Below are positions 54,260 through 62,764 of a stretch of 64,000 nucleotides of DNA, piece by piece. A program made the translations under genes and the position numbers. The stretch's first letter is position 1, and every line of letters starts with the position of its first letter. The notes beneath the pieces are model-generated. The model made no database searches. It was not told where the DNA came from and saw nothing but the letters and a program-made list of their open reading frames with translations. Source of the stretch: Nonomuraea cypriaca (lineage in GTDB: Bacteria > Actinomycetota > Actinomycetes > Streptosporangiales > Streptosporangiaceae); assembly GCF_015645445.1 (NCBI RefSeq), contig NZ_JADOGI010000029.1:1-64000 (forward strand). Reading direction: 5' to 3'.

Positions 54260-54502
54260 TCAAGGTGGTGCGGGGCCGGCTCGCCACCGGTGTCGCTCAC
54301 CGGCCCTTCTTTCCTGGTCCCGGAGCTGGTCGCGCAGGCCGTCCGGGTCGTCCGCGTCGATGGTCATCGCACATCCGGCATCGCGCTGCGCCGCGCTGAG
54401 CGGATGGTGTCTCGTGGCCCACCAGCGGCCGGCATCGCTCCGCCAGATGGTCCACTGGGGGTACTCCCGGGCAATCTCGGCAAGATGCCGATCAAAGGAC
54501 AT
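54260..54502 (-). CDS. Small hypothetical protein
   Basis: An 80-residue protein: SFDRHLAEIAREYPQWTIWRSDAGRWWATR is followed by a segment ending MTIDADDPDGLRDQLRDQE. The W-x-I-W-x-S-D-x-G-R-W-W-A-T pattern occurs in many small actinomycete proteins, often next to GntR or HTH genes; no function is known. ATG at 54502. It is downstream of the GntR gene in the same direction with its own promoter-like region in between. Confidence 0.72.
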   Translation of the reverse strand: MSFDRHLAEIAREYPQWTIWRSDAGRWWATRHHPLSAAQRDAGCAMTIDADDPDGLRDQLRDQERRAGERHRWRAGPAPP

Positions 54503-54562
54503 CTCTGTCCGCCTTTCCCGGGCCCCCAGGCGAGGTTTCCATCTCCTTCGACGATGCGGCAC

Positions 54563-54613
54563 TTCTCTAGAGAATTCAATGATCGTGATGGACAGGTCAA
54601 CCTATCGCTTGAC
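54563..54613 (-). promoter_or_regulatory. Palindromes upstream of the small gene
   Basis: The perfect 12-bp palindrome TTCTCTAGAGAA (54563-54574) and the inverted repeat GTCAA-N8-TTGAC (54596-54613) lie between the GntR gene and the small gene. On the minus strand a TTGACC falls near the second element and could be a -35. They may bind the adjacent GntR regulator. Confidence 0.5.
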
Positions 54614-54626
54614 ACATCGGGTTGAA

Positions 54627-55379
54627 CTAGGCGTCGAAGTCGTACTGGAGTACGTATGCCGCCGAGTCCAGCACCATCTCGTTGATCTCGACGGGCAGCC
54701 CGCCCGACGTGTACGCCGTACGGGCGATGACGATGACGGGTGTGCCGCCCGGCAGGTCGAGCAGGGCGCTCTCGCGCGGTCCAGGCATGCGGGCGCGCAC
54801 CTCCTCGGTGAAGTGGGCGGGAGGCACGCCCAGGTCTCCCAGCCTGGCGTAGACCCCGCCAGGCCCGGTGTCGGTGAGGGTGATCGCGCTGCCTTCCACC
54901 AGTCGCGCGGGAAAGTAGGAGGTGGCCAGTTGCACGGGTCTGGTGTCGACCGAGTAGCGGCGCCGGCGTACCCATACCTCGCCGCTCTCGAGTACGCTCG
55001 CCACCTCCTCGGCGGCGCGCTCCAGCGCCACCTCCACGTGGTCGACGGTGAACGGCCGGCCACGCGTGTCCGCGTCCCAGATGGCCCGGCCCTGACCCCA
55101 CTGCTCTCGTGACAGGCGGCGTGAGCCGTGTCTGCGTATCGGTTTGAACAGCCGCACGTAAACCCCCGAGCCTCGTTTGGGCACCGCCAGCCCTTCGTTG
55201 ATGAGTACGGCAAGCGCCTGCCTGGCGGTGGCTCGTGCGATTGCGTATTCGGCCATCAGTGCGTTCTCGCCCGGTAGTCGGTCCCCGTCGCGCAGTTCGC
55301 CGGACAGAATCCGGGCGCGGAGGCCGTCGGCGATGCGTCGATAGATAGGGGGCTCATGGGGTACCGGGGATTCAGACAA
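54627..55379 (-). CDS. GntR family regulator with UTRA domain (HutC subfamily)
   Basis: A 250-residue regulator. The N-terminal winged helix is IYRRIADGLRARILSGELRDGDRLPGENALMAEYAIARATARQAL; the C-terminal UTRA effector domain spans about residues 90-248. HutC-type proteins respond to small metabolites such as sugars, amino acids or their breakdown products. The TTG at 55379 follows GAGGGTGA. Neighbours suggest possible targets: the small gene downstream or the catabolic operon at 56290. Confidence 0.9.
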   Translation of the reverse strand: MSESPVPHEPPIYRRIADGLRARILSGELRDGDRLPGENALMAEYAIARATARQALAVLINEGLAVPKRGSGVYVRLFKPIRRHGSRRLSREQWGQGRAIWDADTRGRPFTVDHVEVALERAAEEVASVLESGEVWVRRRRYSVDTRPVQLATSYFPARLVEGSAITLTDTGPGGVYARLGDLGVPPAHFTEEVRARMPGPRESALLDLPGGTPVIVIARTAYTSGGLPVEINEMVLDSAAYVLQYDFDA

Positions 55380-55531
55380 CTTTGATCACCCTCTGTCACC
55401 AACCAGGTTGTGGCGTCTCCAGAGAACTTGCCCCGTCTTGTCCACGATCGCACAGATACAGAGGATGGTCGCGAGCTTCTTTTGAGCGGATCGTGCCCGT
55501 GTGGTGAATTCCGGGACGTTTAAGCGGACCG

Positions 55532-56119
55532 TTACCGTGGAACGGTCCCGGCCGGTATTCGGTCGGCCCACCAGCGGCGAGTAATCAAAGCGAAGATCAC
55601 GGCGCCTGCGGTGTTCAGGAGGACGTCGTCCACGGAGGAGAAACGGCCTAGGCGCAAGGCGTACTGGAGGAGTTCGACCAGGACCGAAAATGCGGCGGCG
55701 AGGGCCGCAACGCGGGCCGTCGAGGACATGGCGCGGCTGCGTACCGGCAGGAGCGCGCCGAGCGCCGCGAACACCAGCAGATTGCCGCCCACCTGGACCG
55801 ACACCGCCTCCCACGGCGCGTTCACCAGGTCCGCGAGGTCGGTGAACGGGACGAGGCCGACTCCTGTCCGGCCGCTCGACGGGGTCAGGATCATCCAGAT
55901 CCAGGGCGCGGTGCCGACCACGATGCCGACGTCGGCGATCGAGACGCGCAGCGGCGCGGGATGCCCGGCGCGGGCGCGGTGGCGGGAGAGGAGCAAGATT
56001 GCTAGCAAGGCCAGAGGAAGTGCAAACGTACCAGCAATAACGACGTTTCCCCACAATTCCCACGTCCGCGCCACTCGACCATCATGGCGATCGATCAAGG
56101 GGTACCGGAAGATGTCCAT
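55532..56119 (-). CDS. VanZ family membrane protein
   Basis: A 195-residue protein with five predicted helices and the VanZ-like pattern: LTPSSGRTGVGLVPF, NLLVFAALGALLPV, VLVELLQYALRLGRFSSVDDVLLNTAGAVIFAL. VanZ proteins are linked to glycopeptide (teicoplanin) resistance in some hosts, but this domain is widespread in actinomycetes with unknown role. ATG at 56119. Confidence 0.87.
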   Translation of the reverse strand: MDIFRYPLIDRHDGRVARTWELWGNVVIAGTFALPLALLAILLLSRHRARAGHPAPLRVSIADVGIVVGTAPWIWMILTPSSGRTGVGLVPFTDLADLVNAPWEAVSVQVGGNLLVFAALGALLPVRSRAMSSTARVAALAAAFSVLVELLQYALRLGRFSSVDDVLLNTAGAVIFALITRRWWADRIPAGTVPR

Positions 56120-56226
56120 CTGGACAGGTCCGCCACCATCGGAAAACGACCCGGCGACCGTGGATGGCGCGCGTCGCGTTCGGGGGAGACGATGCGAGCG
56201 AGGGTTCCATGTCCCGGGACGCCCCG

Positions 56227-56269
56227 TTGTCCGTCGACCGCCCAATGATCTATACAGCGATCTATACAG
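56227..56269 (+). promoter_or_regulatory. Promoter with tandem direct repeat before the aminomuconate operon
   Basis: TTGTCC (56227-56232), an 18-bp spacer and TATACA (56251-56256) form a good promoter. GATCTATACAG occurs twice in direct repeat at 56247-56257 and 56259-56269, covering the -10 and the likely start site, 20 bp before the first gene. This is a probable operator. Confidence 0.6.
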
Positions 56270-56289
56270 GGAGAGATGAGGAGGCTGTT

Positions 56290-57699
56290 GTGCTGACGCA
56301 TTTCATCGGTGGCGAGCCGGTGGGGGCGGGGAAGGCGTTCCCGGTCCACGACCCCGTGACTGGCACGGTGATGAGGCAGGTCCACGAGGCGGACCCGGAG
56401 GTGGTCGACCGGGCGGTCCGCGCGGCCAGGGAGGCGGCGCGGGACTGGGCGGCGCTGCCCGTCGCCGAGCGGGCCGGGTGGTTGCGGCGCCTGGCCGAGG
56501 GCGTCGAGGCCCGCTTCGACGACCTGGTGGTGGCCGAGATCGCCGACACGGGCAAGCCGCTCGACCAGACCCGCACCCTGGACATCCCGCGCGGCATCGC
56601 GAACTTCCGCGCCTTCGCCGAGATCGCCGCCCAGCGCCCCGACGACGCCTTCCACCTGTCGGGCCTGCTCAGCTACACCGTGCGCAGGCCGCTCGGCGTG
56701 GTCGCGGCGATCGTCCCGTGGAACCTGCCGTTCCTGCTCATGACGTGGAAGCTGGCGCCCGCCCTGGTCGCGGGCAACACCGTGGTGGTCAAGCCGTCGG
56801 AGCACACGCCTGGCTCCGCCGCGGTGTTCGCCGAGATCTGCGCCGCCGCCGGGCTCCCCGCCGGCGTCGTCAACATCATCTTCGGGTACGGCTCCGCCGG
56901 CCAGCTCCTCGTCGAGCACCCGGGGGTGGACGCCGTGACGTTCACCGGGTCCACCAGGACGGGCAGCGAGATCATGAGGTCGGTCGCCGACCGGGTCAAG
57001 CCGATCTCGTTCGAGCTGGGCGGCAAGAACGCCGGGCTGGTCTTCGAGGACTGCGATCTCGACCGGGCGGTCGAGGGCGCCGTGAAGTCCGTCTTCACCA
57101 ACGGCGGCCAGGTCTGCCTGTGCACCGAGCGGCTCTACGTCCAGCGCTCGATCTTCGAGGAGTTCTGCGCCCGGCTGGCCAGCCGGGCCCAGGAGGTCGA
57201 GCCGCAGCCCATGATCTCCTTCGACCATCGCGAGAAGGTGCTCGCGTACTACGCCTTGGCCCGCTCGGAGGGAGCCAAGGTGCTCACGGGTGGCAGCGTC
57301 CCGGCGTTCGGCGATCACCGCGATTCCGGATATTTCGTAGAACCGACGGTAGTGACAGGCTTATCGGAATGGTCAAGGTTCAACCGGGAGGAGATCTTCG
57401 GTCCCGTGTGTCACGTCGCGCCGTTCGACAGCGAGGCCGAGGCGATCGACCTGGCCAACGGCGGCGAGTACGGCCTGGCGGCCACCCTCTGGACGACCAG
57501 CCTCGACCGCGCCCACCGGGTGGCGCAGCGGCTGGAGGCCGGGCTCGTCTGGGTCAACACCTGGTATTCACGTGACCTGCGCACCCCGTTCGGCGGCGTG
57601 AAGCTGTCGGGCATCGGCAGAGAGGGCGGCCTGCAGTCGCTCGACTTCTATTCAGCACCCACCACGATCACCATCAAACTGGAGCAACCCGATGCATGA
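56290..57699 (+). CDS. 2-aminomuconate/2-hydroxymuconate semialdehyde dehydrogenase
   Basis: A 469-residue NAD-dependent aldehyde dehydrogenase: PWNLPFLLMTWKLAPAL, the catalytic Glu in FELGGKNAG and nucleophile Cys in NGGQVCLCTERLYV, ending in GREGGLQSLDFYS. The GQVCLCTERLYV region and the neighbours point to the muconate-semialdehyde group (oxidation of 2-aminomuconate-6-semialdehyde). GTG at 56290 follows GAGGAGG. First of five genes with overlaps or gaps of at most 19 bp. Confidence 0.85.
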   Translation: MLTHFIGGEPVGAGKAFPVHDPVTGTVMRQVHEADPEVVDRAVRAAREAARDWAALPVAERAGWLRRLAEGVEARFDDLVVAEIADTGKPLDQTRTLDIPRGIANFRAFAEIAAQRPDDAFHLSGLLSYTVRRPLGVVAAIVPWNLPFLLMTWKLAPALVAGNTVVVKPSEHTPGSAAVFAEICAAAGLPAGVVNIIFGYGSAGQLLVEHPGVDAVTFTGSTRTGSEIMRSVADRVKPISFELGGKNAGLVFEDCDLDRAVEGAVKSVFTNGGQVCLCTERLYVQRSIFEEFCARLASRAQEVEPQPMISFDHREKVLAYYALARSEGAKVLTGGSVPAFGDHRDSGYFVEPTVVTGLSEWSRFNREEIFGPVCHVAPFDSEAEAIDLANGGEYGLAATLWTTSLDRAHRVAQRLEAGLVWVNTWYSRDLRTPFGGVKLSGIGREGGLQSLDFYSAPTTITIKLEQPDA

Positions 57700-58489
57700 C
57701 GAATGGTCCCAGGCCGTTGACGTGCGGACTCATGCCGCCGACCGGCTGGCCGAAGCCGCGCGTTCAGGCGAGCAGTGCGCGCCGATCAGGGACCTGGTCG
57801 CCACGGAGGCAGCAGGCTACGCCGTACAGGAGATCAACACACGCCGGGCGCTGGACGCGGGACGGCGGCTGGTCGGAAGGAAGATCGGGGCCACGAACGA
57901 GCAGGTACGCGCGAAGCTGGGCATCGGCCAGCCGGACTTCGGCATGCTCTTCGCGGACATGTCGTACTGCGACGGCCTTCCCGTGCCGGTGGACAAGTTT
58001 CTGCAGCCGCGGGCCGAGGCCGAGGTCGCGCTGGTGCTCGGCCGGGACCTGACCGGCGGGCCGTTCACGGTGGCCGACGTGATCAGGGCGGTGGAGTTCG
58101 CGCTGCCCGCCATCGAGATCGCGGACTCGCGCATCGCCGACTGGGACATCACGCTGGCCGACACGATCGCGGACAACGCCTCAGCCGGCGCGTTCGTGCT
58201 GGGCAACACGCCCGTGTCGCTGATGGGGCTGGACCTGCGCGCGGCCGGGATGACCATGACGCGCGCCGGTCAGGAGGTGTCGGCGGGCTCCGGAGAGGCG
58301 TGCATGGGCAACCCGCTCAACGCCGCACTCTGGCTGGCGAGCCGGCTCGGCCGGACGAACTACGCGCTGCGCGCCGGTGACGTGGTGCTCACCGGCGCGC
58401 TCGGGCCGGTGGTGCCGGTGGAGGCAGGGGACGTGTTCGAGGCGCGCGTCGGCGGGCTGGGCTCCGTACGGGCGGTGTTCTCGAAGTGA
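57692..58489 (+). CDS. 2-oxopent-4-enoate hydratase / 4-oxalocrotonate decarboxylase family
   Basis: A 265-residue enzyme of the FAH-related MhpD/DmpH group: [25 protein letters not shown], then [15 protein letters not shown] with the metal-binding Glu pair, and [21 protein letters not shown]. The fold covers both the decarboxylase that follows 2-aminomuconate deaminase and the next hydratase; which one cannot be told from sequence alone. It overlaps the dehydrogenase gene by eight bases. Confidence 0.85.
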   Translation: MHDEWSQAVDVRTHAADRLAEAARSGEQCAPIRDLVATEAAGYAVQEINTRRALDAGRRLVGRKIGATNEQVRAKLGIGQPDFGMLFADMSYCDGLPVPVDKFLQPRAEAEVALVLGRDLTGGPFTVADVIRAVEFALPAIEIADSRIADWDITLADTIADNASAGAFVLGNTPVSLMGLDLRAAGMTMTRAGQEVSAGSGEACMGNPLNAALWLASRLGRTNYALRAGDVVLTGALGPVVPVEAGDVFEARVGGLGSVRAVFSK

Positions 58490-58917
58490 GGGAAAGGGGC
58501 AAGGCCCTCCGCGTGCCGGGCAAGGCCACTCCGCGAGGGCGGTTCCCGCACGTCAAGCGGGCAGGCGACTTCCTGTATGTCTCGGGCACGAGTTGCCGGC
58601 GCACCGACGACACGTTCGTGGGCGTCGAGGTGGACAAGTTCGGGGCGACGAACCTGGACATCCGCGCCCAGACAAGGGCGGTCATCGAGAACATCGGCGA
58701 CATACTCAAGGCGGCGGGCGGCTCGCTCGCCGATCTGGTGCAGATCACCGCGTACCTGGTCAACATGAACGACTTCAAGGGCTACAACGAGGTCTACGCC
58801 GAGTTCTTCGACGAGGAGGGGCCCACCAGGAGCACGGTGGCGGTGCACCAGTTGCCCCATCCGCACCTCCTCATCGAGATGCAGGCCGTCGCCTACCATC
58901 CGCAGGAGCGATCATGA
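58486..58917 (+). CDS. RidA family protein, probable 2-aminomuconate deaminase
   Basis: A 143-residue YjgF/RidA trimeric enamine/imine deaminase: [70 protein letters not shown]. Bacterial 2-aminomuconate deaminases belong to this family, and its place between the semialdehyde dehydrogenase and the hydratase/decarboxylase supports that role. The GTG overlaps the previous stop (GTGA). Confidence 0.82.
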   Translation: MRERGKALRVPGKATPRGRFPHVKRAGDFLYVSGTSCRRTDDTFVGVEVDKFGATNLDIRAQTRAVIENIGDILKAAGGSLADLVQITAYLVNMNDFKGYNEVYAEFFDEEGPTRSTVAVHQLPHPHLLIEMQAVAYHPQERS

Positions 58918-58936
58918 TCCGGCCACGGCGTTCCTG

Positions 58937-60037
58937 ATGCGGGTGCCCGTGTTAGGTCTGGCGGTGCTGATGGCCGCAGGCTGCGGCGGGTCGCTGCCGG
59001 CGCAGGAGGAGGACGCCCGGCAGGTCAGGATCGGCGCGATCATCTCCCAGACCGGCGTGTACGCCGTGCTCGGCGACGACATGGAGACCGCCATGCGCCT
59101 CTACCTCGACACCCACGGCGGCGCCCTGGGCGGCAGGCCGGCGACGCTGCTGGTGGCCGACGACGCGGGCGATCCGGAGGAGGGCCAGGCGCAGGCCAGG
59201 CGGCTCATCCAGGACGAGGGCGTGGACGTGATCACCGGGCTGATCTCCTCGCCTGTCGCCGCGTCCGTGGTCGAGGCCGCGGGACGGACGCCCGTCGTGA
59301 TCGCCAACGCGGGCGCGGACGAGCTGGGCGGCCCGAACGTCTTCCGCGTGTCGTACACCGATCACGACCACGGCCACGCCGCCGGCCGGTACGCCGCCGA
59401 GAGGTACGGCAGGACGGACGTCGTCCTCATGGCCTCCTCCGCGGGCGCCGAGACCCTCCAGGGCTTCACAGAGGGCTACGGCGCCGGGCCGCTCAAGCGC
59501 ATCCTCACGCCGTACGGCCGGATCACGGACCTGGGGCCGTACCTCGAGCAGATCCCGGCGGAGGCGGAGCTCCTGTACGCCGTCTACGCGGGCGGCGAGG
59601 CGGTGGCGTTCGCGAGGGCGTTCAAGCAGCTCGGCTACGATGACGAGGTCGAGCTGCTGACCTCGCAGAGTCTCACGGACGAGGACGTGCTGCGGGACAT
59701 CGGCCCGGACGCCGAGGGGATCACCAGCGTCGGGATGTACTCTCCCGCGCTGGACAATCCGGACAACGCCGCGTTCGTCGCCCGGTGGCGTGCCAGGACC
59801 GGCCACAACCCGTCGGCGGTCGCGCTGCAGGGCTGGGACGCCATGCGCCTCATCGACCAGGCGCTGGCCAGGGGCGGCGATCTGGTGCGTGAGCTGGGGG
59901 AGGCGGGTGAGCTGGCAGGACCGCGCGGCCCGTTCCGGCTCGACGCCGGCCACAACCCGGTGCAGAACTGGTACGCCCGCGAATACCGAAATGGTGTAAA
60001 TCGGATAATTGCCACGATCCCCCCAGAATCGGAGTGA
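58937..60037 (+). CDS. Branched-chain-type ABC substrate-binding lipoprotein
   Basis: A 366-residue lipoprotein. Lipobox LMAAGC near residue 16, then a type I periplasmic-binding fold (Peripla_BP_6/LivK): VRIGAIISQTGVYAVLGDDMETAMRLYL, GLISSPVAASV, VSYTDHDHGHAAGRYAAE. No permease or ATPase genes are nearby, so it may serve a transporter encoded elsewhere or act as a sensor. Its place in the operon suggests that it binds tryptophan, kynurenine or a related aromatic amino acid (inference). Confidence 0.85.
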   Translation: MRVPVLGLAVLMAAGCGGSLPAQEEDARQVRIGAIISQTGVYAVLGDDMETAMRLYLDTHGGALGGRPATLLVADDAGDPEEGQAQARRLIQDEGVDVITGLISSPVAASVVEAAGRTPVVIANAGADELGGPNVFRVSYTDHDHGHAAGRYAAERYGRTDVVLMASSAGAETLQGFTEGYGAGPLKRILTPYGRITDLGPYLEQIPAEAELLYAVYAGGEAVAFARAFKQLGYDDEVELLTSQSLTDEDVLRDIGPDAEGITSVGMYSPALDNPDNAAFVARWRARTGHNPSAVALQGWDAMRLIDQALARGGDLVRELGEAGELAGPRGPFRLDAGHNPVQNWYAREYRNGVNRIIATIPPESE

Positions 60038-60041
60038 GTAC

Positions 60042-61238
60042 GTGCTGGACCGCGATCACTGCCTGGCACTCGACGCCGGCGATCCGCTGCGGGAGTTCAA
60101 GGACGAGTTCGTGCTGCCCGAAGGGGTCGTCTACCTCGTGGGCAACTCACTCGGCGCGCTGCCCAGGCGGACCGCCGAGCGGGTGCGGCGGGCGGTCGCC
60201 GACGAGTGGGGCAAGGAGCTGGTCGGCGGGTGGAACACCGAGGGCTGGTACGAGCAGCCGCTGACCCTCGGCGACCGGCTGGCCCCGCTGATCGGCGCGG
60301 GACCTGGGCAGGTCGTGGTGGGCAACACGACCTCGATCGCGATCTACCAGGCGGTGGCGGCGGCGCTGCGGTTGCGCCCGGAGCGCCGGGTGATCGTCTC
60401 CGACGTCCGCAACTTCCCCACCGACCACTACATGGTGCAGGGGCTGGCCGGGCTGCTCGGGGACTACGAGGTGCGCGACGTCGCCGCGGGCGGGTTCGAG
60501 GACGCGGCCGTGGTGCTGCTGGGGGAGGTCGACTACGGCACCGGCGCCAGGCACGACGTGCCGTCGGTCACCGCCGAGGTGCGGGCGGCCGGTGCGCTCA
60601 TGGTCTGGGACGTGTGCCACAGCGTGGGCGCGATGGAGGTGGACATCTCGGCGGCCGATTTCGGGGTCGGATGCACGTACAAGTATCTGAACGGGGGGCC
60701 TGGCGCGCCCGCGTTCCTCTACGTCAATCCGCGGCACCACGCCGCCGCCGAGAACGTCCTGTCCGGCTGGATGGGCCACGCGGAGCCGTTCGCGTTCGAG
60801 GCGGACTACCGCCCGGCGGAAGGCGTCAGGCGGTTCGCTGTGGGCACCCCGCACGTGTTGTCCATGGCGGCGCTGGAGGCGGCGCTCGACATGTGGGAGC
60901 GGGTGCCGATGGGCCAGGTGCGGGCCAAGAGCATGGCGCTCACCTCGCTCTTCATCGACCTGGTCGGCGACGCGCTGGAGCCGGCCTCGCCCCTCGACGC
61001 GGCCGCGCGCGGCAGCCAGGTCAGCTTCCGCCACCCCGACGGCTACCGGGTGATGCGGGCGCTGATCGACCGGGGCGTGCACGGCGACTTCCGCGCGCCC
61101 GACATCCTCAGGTTCGGGATCGCGCCGCTGTACATCGGCTACGCAGACGTCTACGACGCCGCCGCCACGCTCCTGGAGGTGCTGGACCAGGAGCTCTGGC
61201 AGGACGAGAGATACGCCCACCGGAGGGGCGTCACCTGA
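60042..61238 (+). CDS. kynU: Kynureninase
   Basis: Cleaves kynurenine to anthranilate and alanine (or 3-hydroxykynurenine to 3-hydroxyanthranilate). A 398-residue PLP enzyme: YLVGNSLGALPRRT, NFPTDHYMVQGLAGLLG, VWDVCHSVGAMEVD, with the PLP lysine in GCTYKYLNGGPGAPAF, and RFAVGTPHVLSMAALEAAL. The GTG at 60042 gives the conserved LDRDHCLALDAGDPL start, four bases after the preceding stop. It is last in the operon. Confidence 0.93.
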   Translation: MLDRDHCLALDAGDPLREFKDEFVLPEGVVYLVGNSLGALPRRTAERVRRAVADEWGKELVGGWNTEGWYEQPLTLGDRLAPLIGAGPGQVVVGNTTSIAIYQAVAAALRLRPERRVIVSDVRNFPTDHYMVQGLAGLLGDYEVRDVAAGGFEDAAVVLLGEVDYGTGARHDVPSVTAEVRAAGALMVWDVCHSVGAMEVDISAADFGVGCTYKYLNGGPGAPAFLYVNPRHHAAAENVLSGWMGHAEPFAFEADYRPAEGVRRFAVGTPHVLSMAALEAALDMWERVPMGQVRAKSMALTSLFIDLVGDALEPASPLDAAARGSQVSFRHPDGYRVMRALIDRGVHGDFRAPDILRFGIAPLYIGYADVYDAAATLLEVLDQELWQDERYAHRRGVT

Positions 61239-61602
61239 GATCCAGCTCCTTGACCGCCCGCTTGGGGGCGATCGCGCGGTAGCTCTCCTCGACCCAGTCG
61301 AGCAGCACCTCGGTCTCGGGCAACTCCGCCAGGAACGGCACGGTCACCCATCCGGCCTTGCCGAGGCCGTGACTGCTGGGCGCCGCCCCCTCGACGGTCA
61401 GCGCGTGGCCGTGCGCCTCCGAGCGCAGCTTCACACCGAACGCCGGGTCCCACTTCTCGGTCTGCTCGTCCAGGCCGAGAAAGAGGAACACCTTCTTGTT
61501 CACCTTGATCACCGTCTCGCCCCACGGGTGGTCCTCGTGAGTCTCGGGGAGCCCGAGAGCGAACGCGCGTAGCTCCTCGCGTACGTCCTGCCAATCGCTC
61601 AT
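61231..61602 (-). CDS. MmcQ/YjbR family DNA-binding-like protein
   Basis: A 123-residue protein of the MmcQ/YjbR (DUF419) family with a double-wing CyaY-like fold: FALGLPETHEDHPWGETVIKVNKKVFLFL, then SWHGL-like SSHGLGKAGWVTVPF and LDWVEESYRAIAPKRAVKEL. Function unknown; named after a mitomycin-cluster gene. Its 3' end overlaps the kynureninase gene by eight bases, tail to tail. Confidence 0.87.
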   Translation of the reverse strand: MSDWQDVREELRAFALGLPETHEDHPWGETVIKVNKKVFLFLGLDEQTEKWDPAFGVKLRSEAHGHALTVEGAAPSSHGLGKAGWVTVPFLAELPETEVLLDWVEESYRAIAPKRAVKELDLR

Positions 61603-61612
61603 GCGTTCGACG

Positions 61613-62659
61613 TTAGCGCGGCGTGCGCCGAAAGTCCTCCAGCTTGCGCTCGATGCGTTCCCTGATCATGTCCCTGGCCGCCATCCTGGGCACGCCGGAC
61701 ATCAGCAGGTGGTCGTAGTCGGTGTCGAGGTGCCTGATCGAGGCGATGACGGCCAGGGTGATGGCGTTCTCGTCGAGCGCCTTCGCCGCCGCCGACCTGC
61801 CGACCCTGCCGCTGCCGCGCTGGCCGGCGTGCTCGGCGATCTCCCGCGCCCGTCGCTCCGGGCAACTCGGGAACAACCGGGCGATCTCGGCCGCCATCTT
61901 CGCCTGGAACTCCCCGTCCTGCTCCGCCCGGCGGTCGCGGTCGCGCTCGCGGCGGCGCAGGCGTACCTCCTCGTCGGCCAGGCACCGCTCCTCGGCGGCG
62001 GCCAGCGCGGAGTCCTCAACCAGCAGGCCGAGGCGCTGGTAGACCTTGCGCCGGCGGTTGAACCTGACGACCACGGCGGACAGGCCGCTCTCCTGCTTGG
62101 CGCGGCGGCTGAGCGCCGCGTTGCCGGCCGGCAGGAACACCAGGTGATCCAGGTCCGCGCAGGTCAGACAGTGCGGGCGGTCGTCCTCCATGATCAGATA
62201 GGGTCCGGTGTCGCCGCAGGCGGCGCACGTCCAGTCGTCCAGCGGCGACACCGCCACCAGGTCGGGCGCCTTGCTCTGCGCCTCGGTCAGCCGCCGTACC
62301 CTGGCCTCGCTGAGGTCGGGCGAGAGCCAGTGGACGCGGAACGCCTCCTGCGGGTGCCCGGCGGTGAAACGCAGCTCGCGCCGGTCCCGGGTGCCGGCGA
62401 TGTACGGCGTCTCCACCGGCCTGAGCCCCTTGGCCCGCGCCCAGTTCCCCAGCAGCGTGGCCGTGGCGAGCAGCCGCTCCTCGTCGACGTCCGCCAACTC
62501 GGCGAGCGTGGCGACCCGGCCCTGCCGCCAGGTGTCCACATGCCTGGAGTGCAGCCAGCGCAGGCTCGTCACCACGTCGATGAACGTCACGTACTTGCGG
62601 GTGGTCAGGGCGATCTCGGCCGCTTCGGCGACCCGGCGCGCCAGGTTCGGCTTACTCAC
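61613..62659 (-). CDS. DUF2293 domain protein
   Basis: A 348-residue cytosolic protein. A central pair of CxxC motifs (WTCAACGDTG, PHCLTCADLDH) suggests zinc binding, and the C-terminal DUF2293 part (about residues 255-340) includes FPSCPERRAREIAEHAGQRGSGRVGRS. Its role is not known. GTG at 62659 (SKPNLARRVAEAAEIAL) is preferred; an ATG at 62722 would add 21 residues. Divergent from the lipoprotein gene at 62765. Confidence 0.82.
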   Translation of the reverse strand: MSKPNLARRVAEAAEIALTTRKYVTFIDVVTSLRWLHSRHVDTWRQGRVATLAELADVDEERLLATATLLGNWARAKGLRPVETPYIAGTRDRRELRFTAGHPQEAFRVHWLSPDLSEARVRRLTEAQSKAPDLVAVSPLDDWTCAACGDTGPYLIMEDDRPHCLTCADLDHLVFLPAGNAALSRRAKQESGLSAVVVRFNRRRKVYQRLGLLVEDSALAAAEERCLADEEVRLRRRERDRDRRAEQDGEFQAKMAAEIARLFPSCPERRAREIAEHAGQRGSGRVGRSAAAKALDENAITLAVIASIRHLDTDYDHLLMSGVPRMAARDMIRERIERKLEDFRRTPR

Positions 62660-62764
62660 GGGGCCAAGTCTTCCGTGCCTTTGTCGTGAGATGGCGAGAC
62701 TCGGCGCATTCCTTTGTGTCATTGCGGCAAGTAACTCCTTCGGATCTGGCCCTGGAGGAAAATC

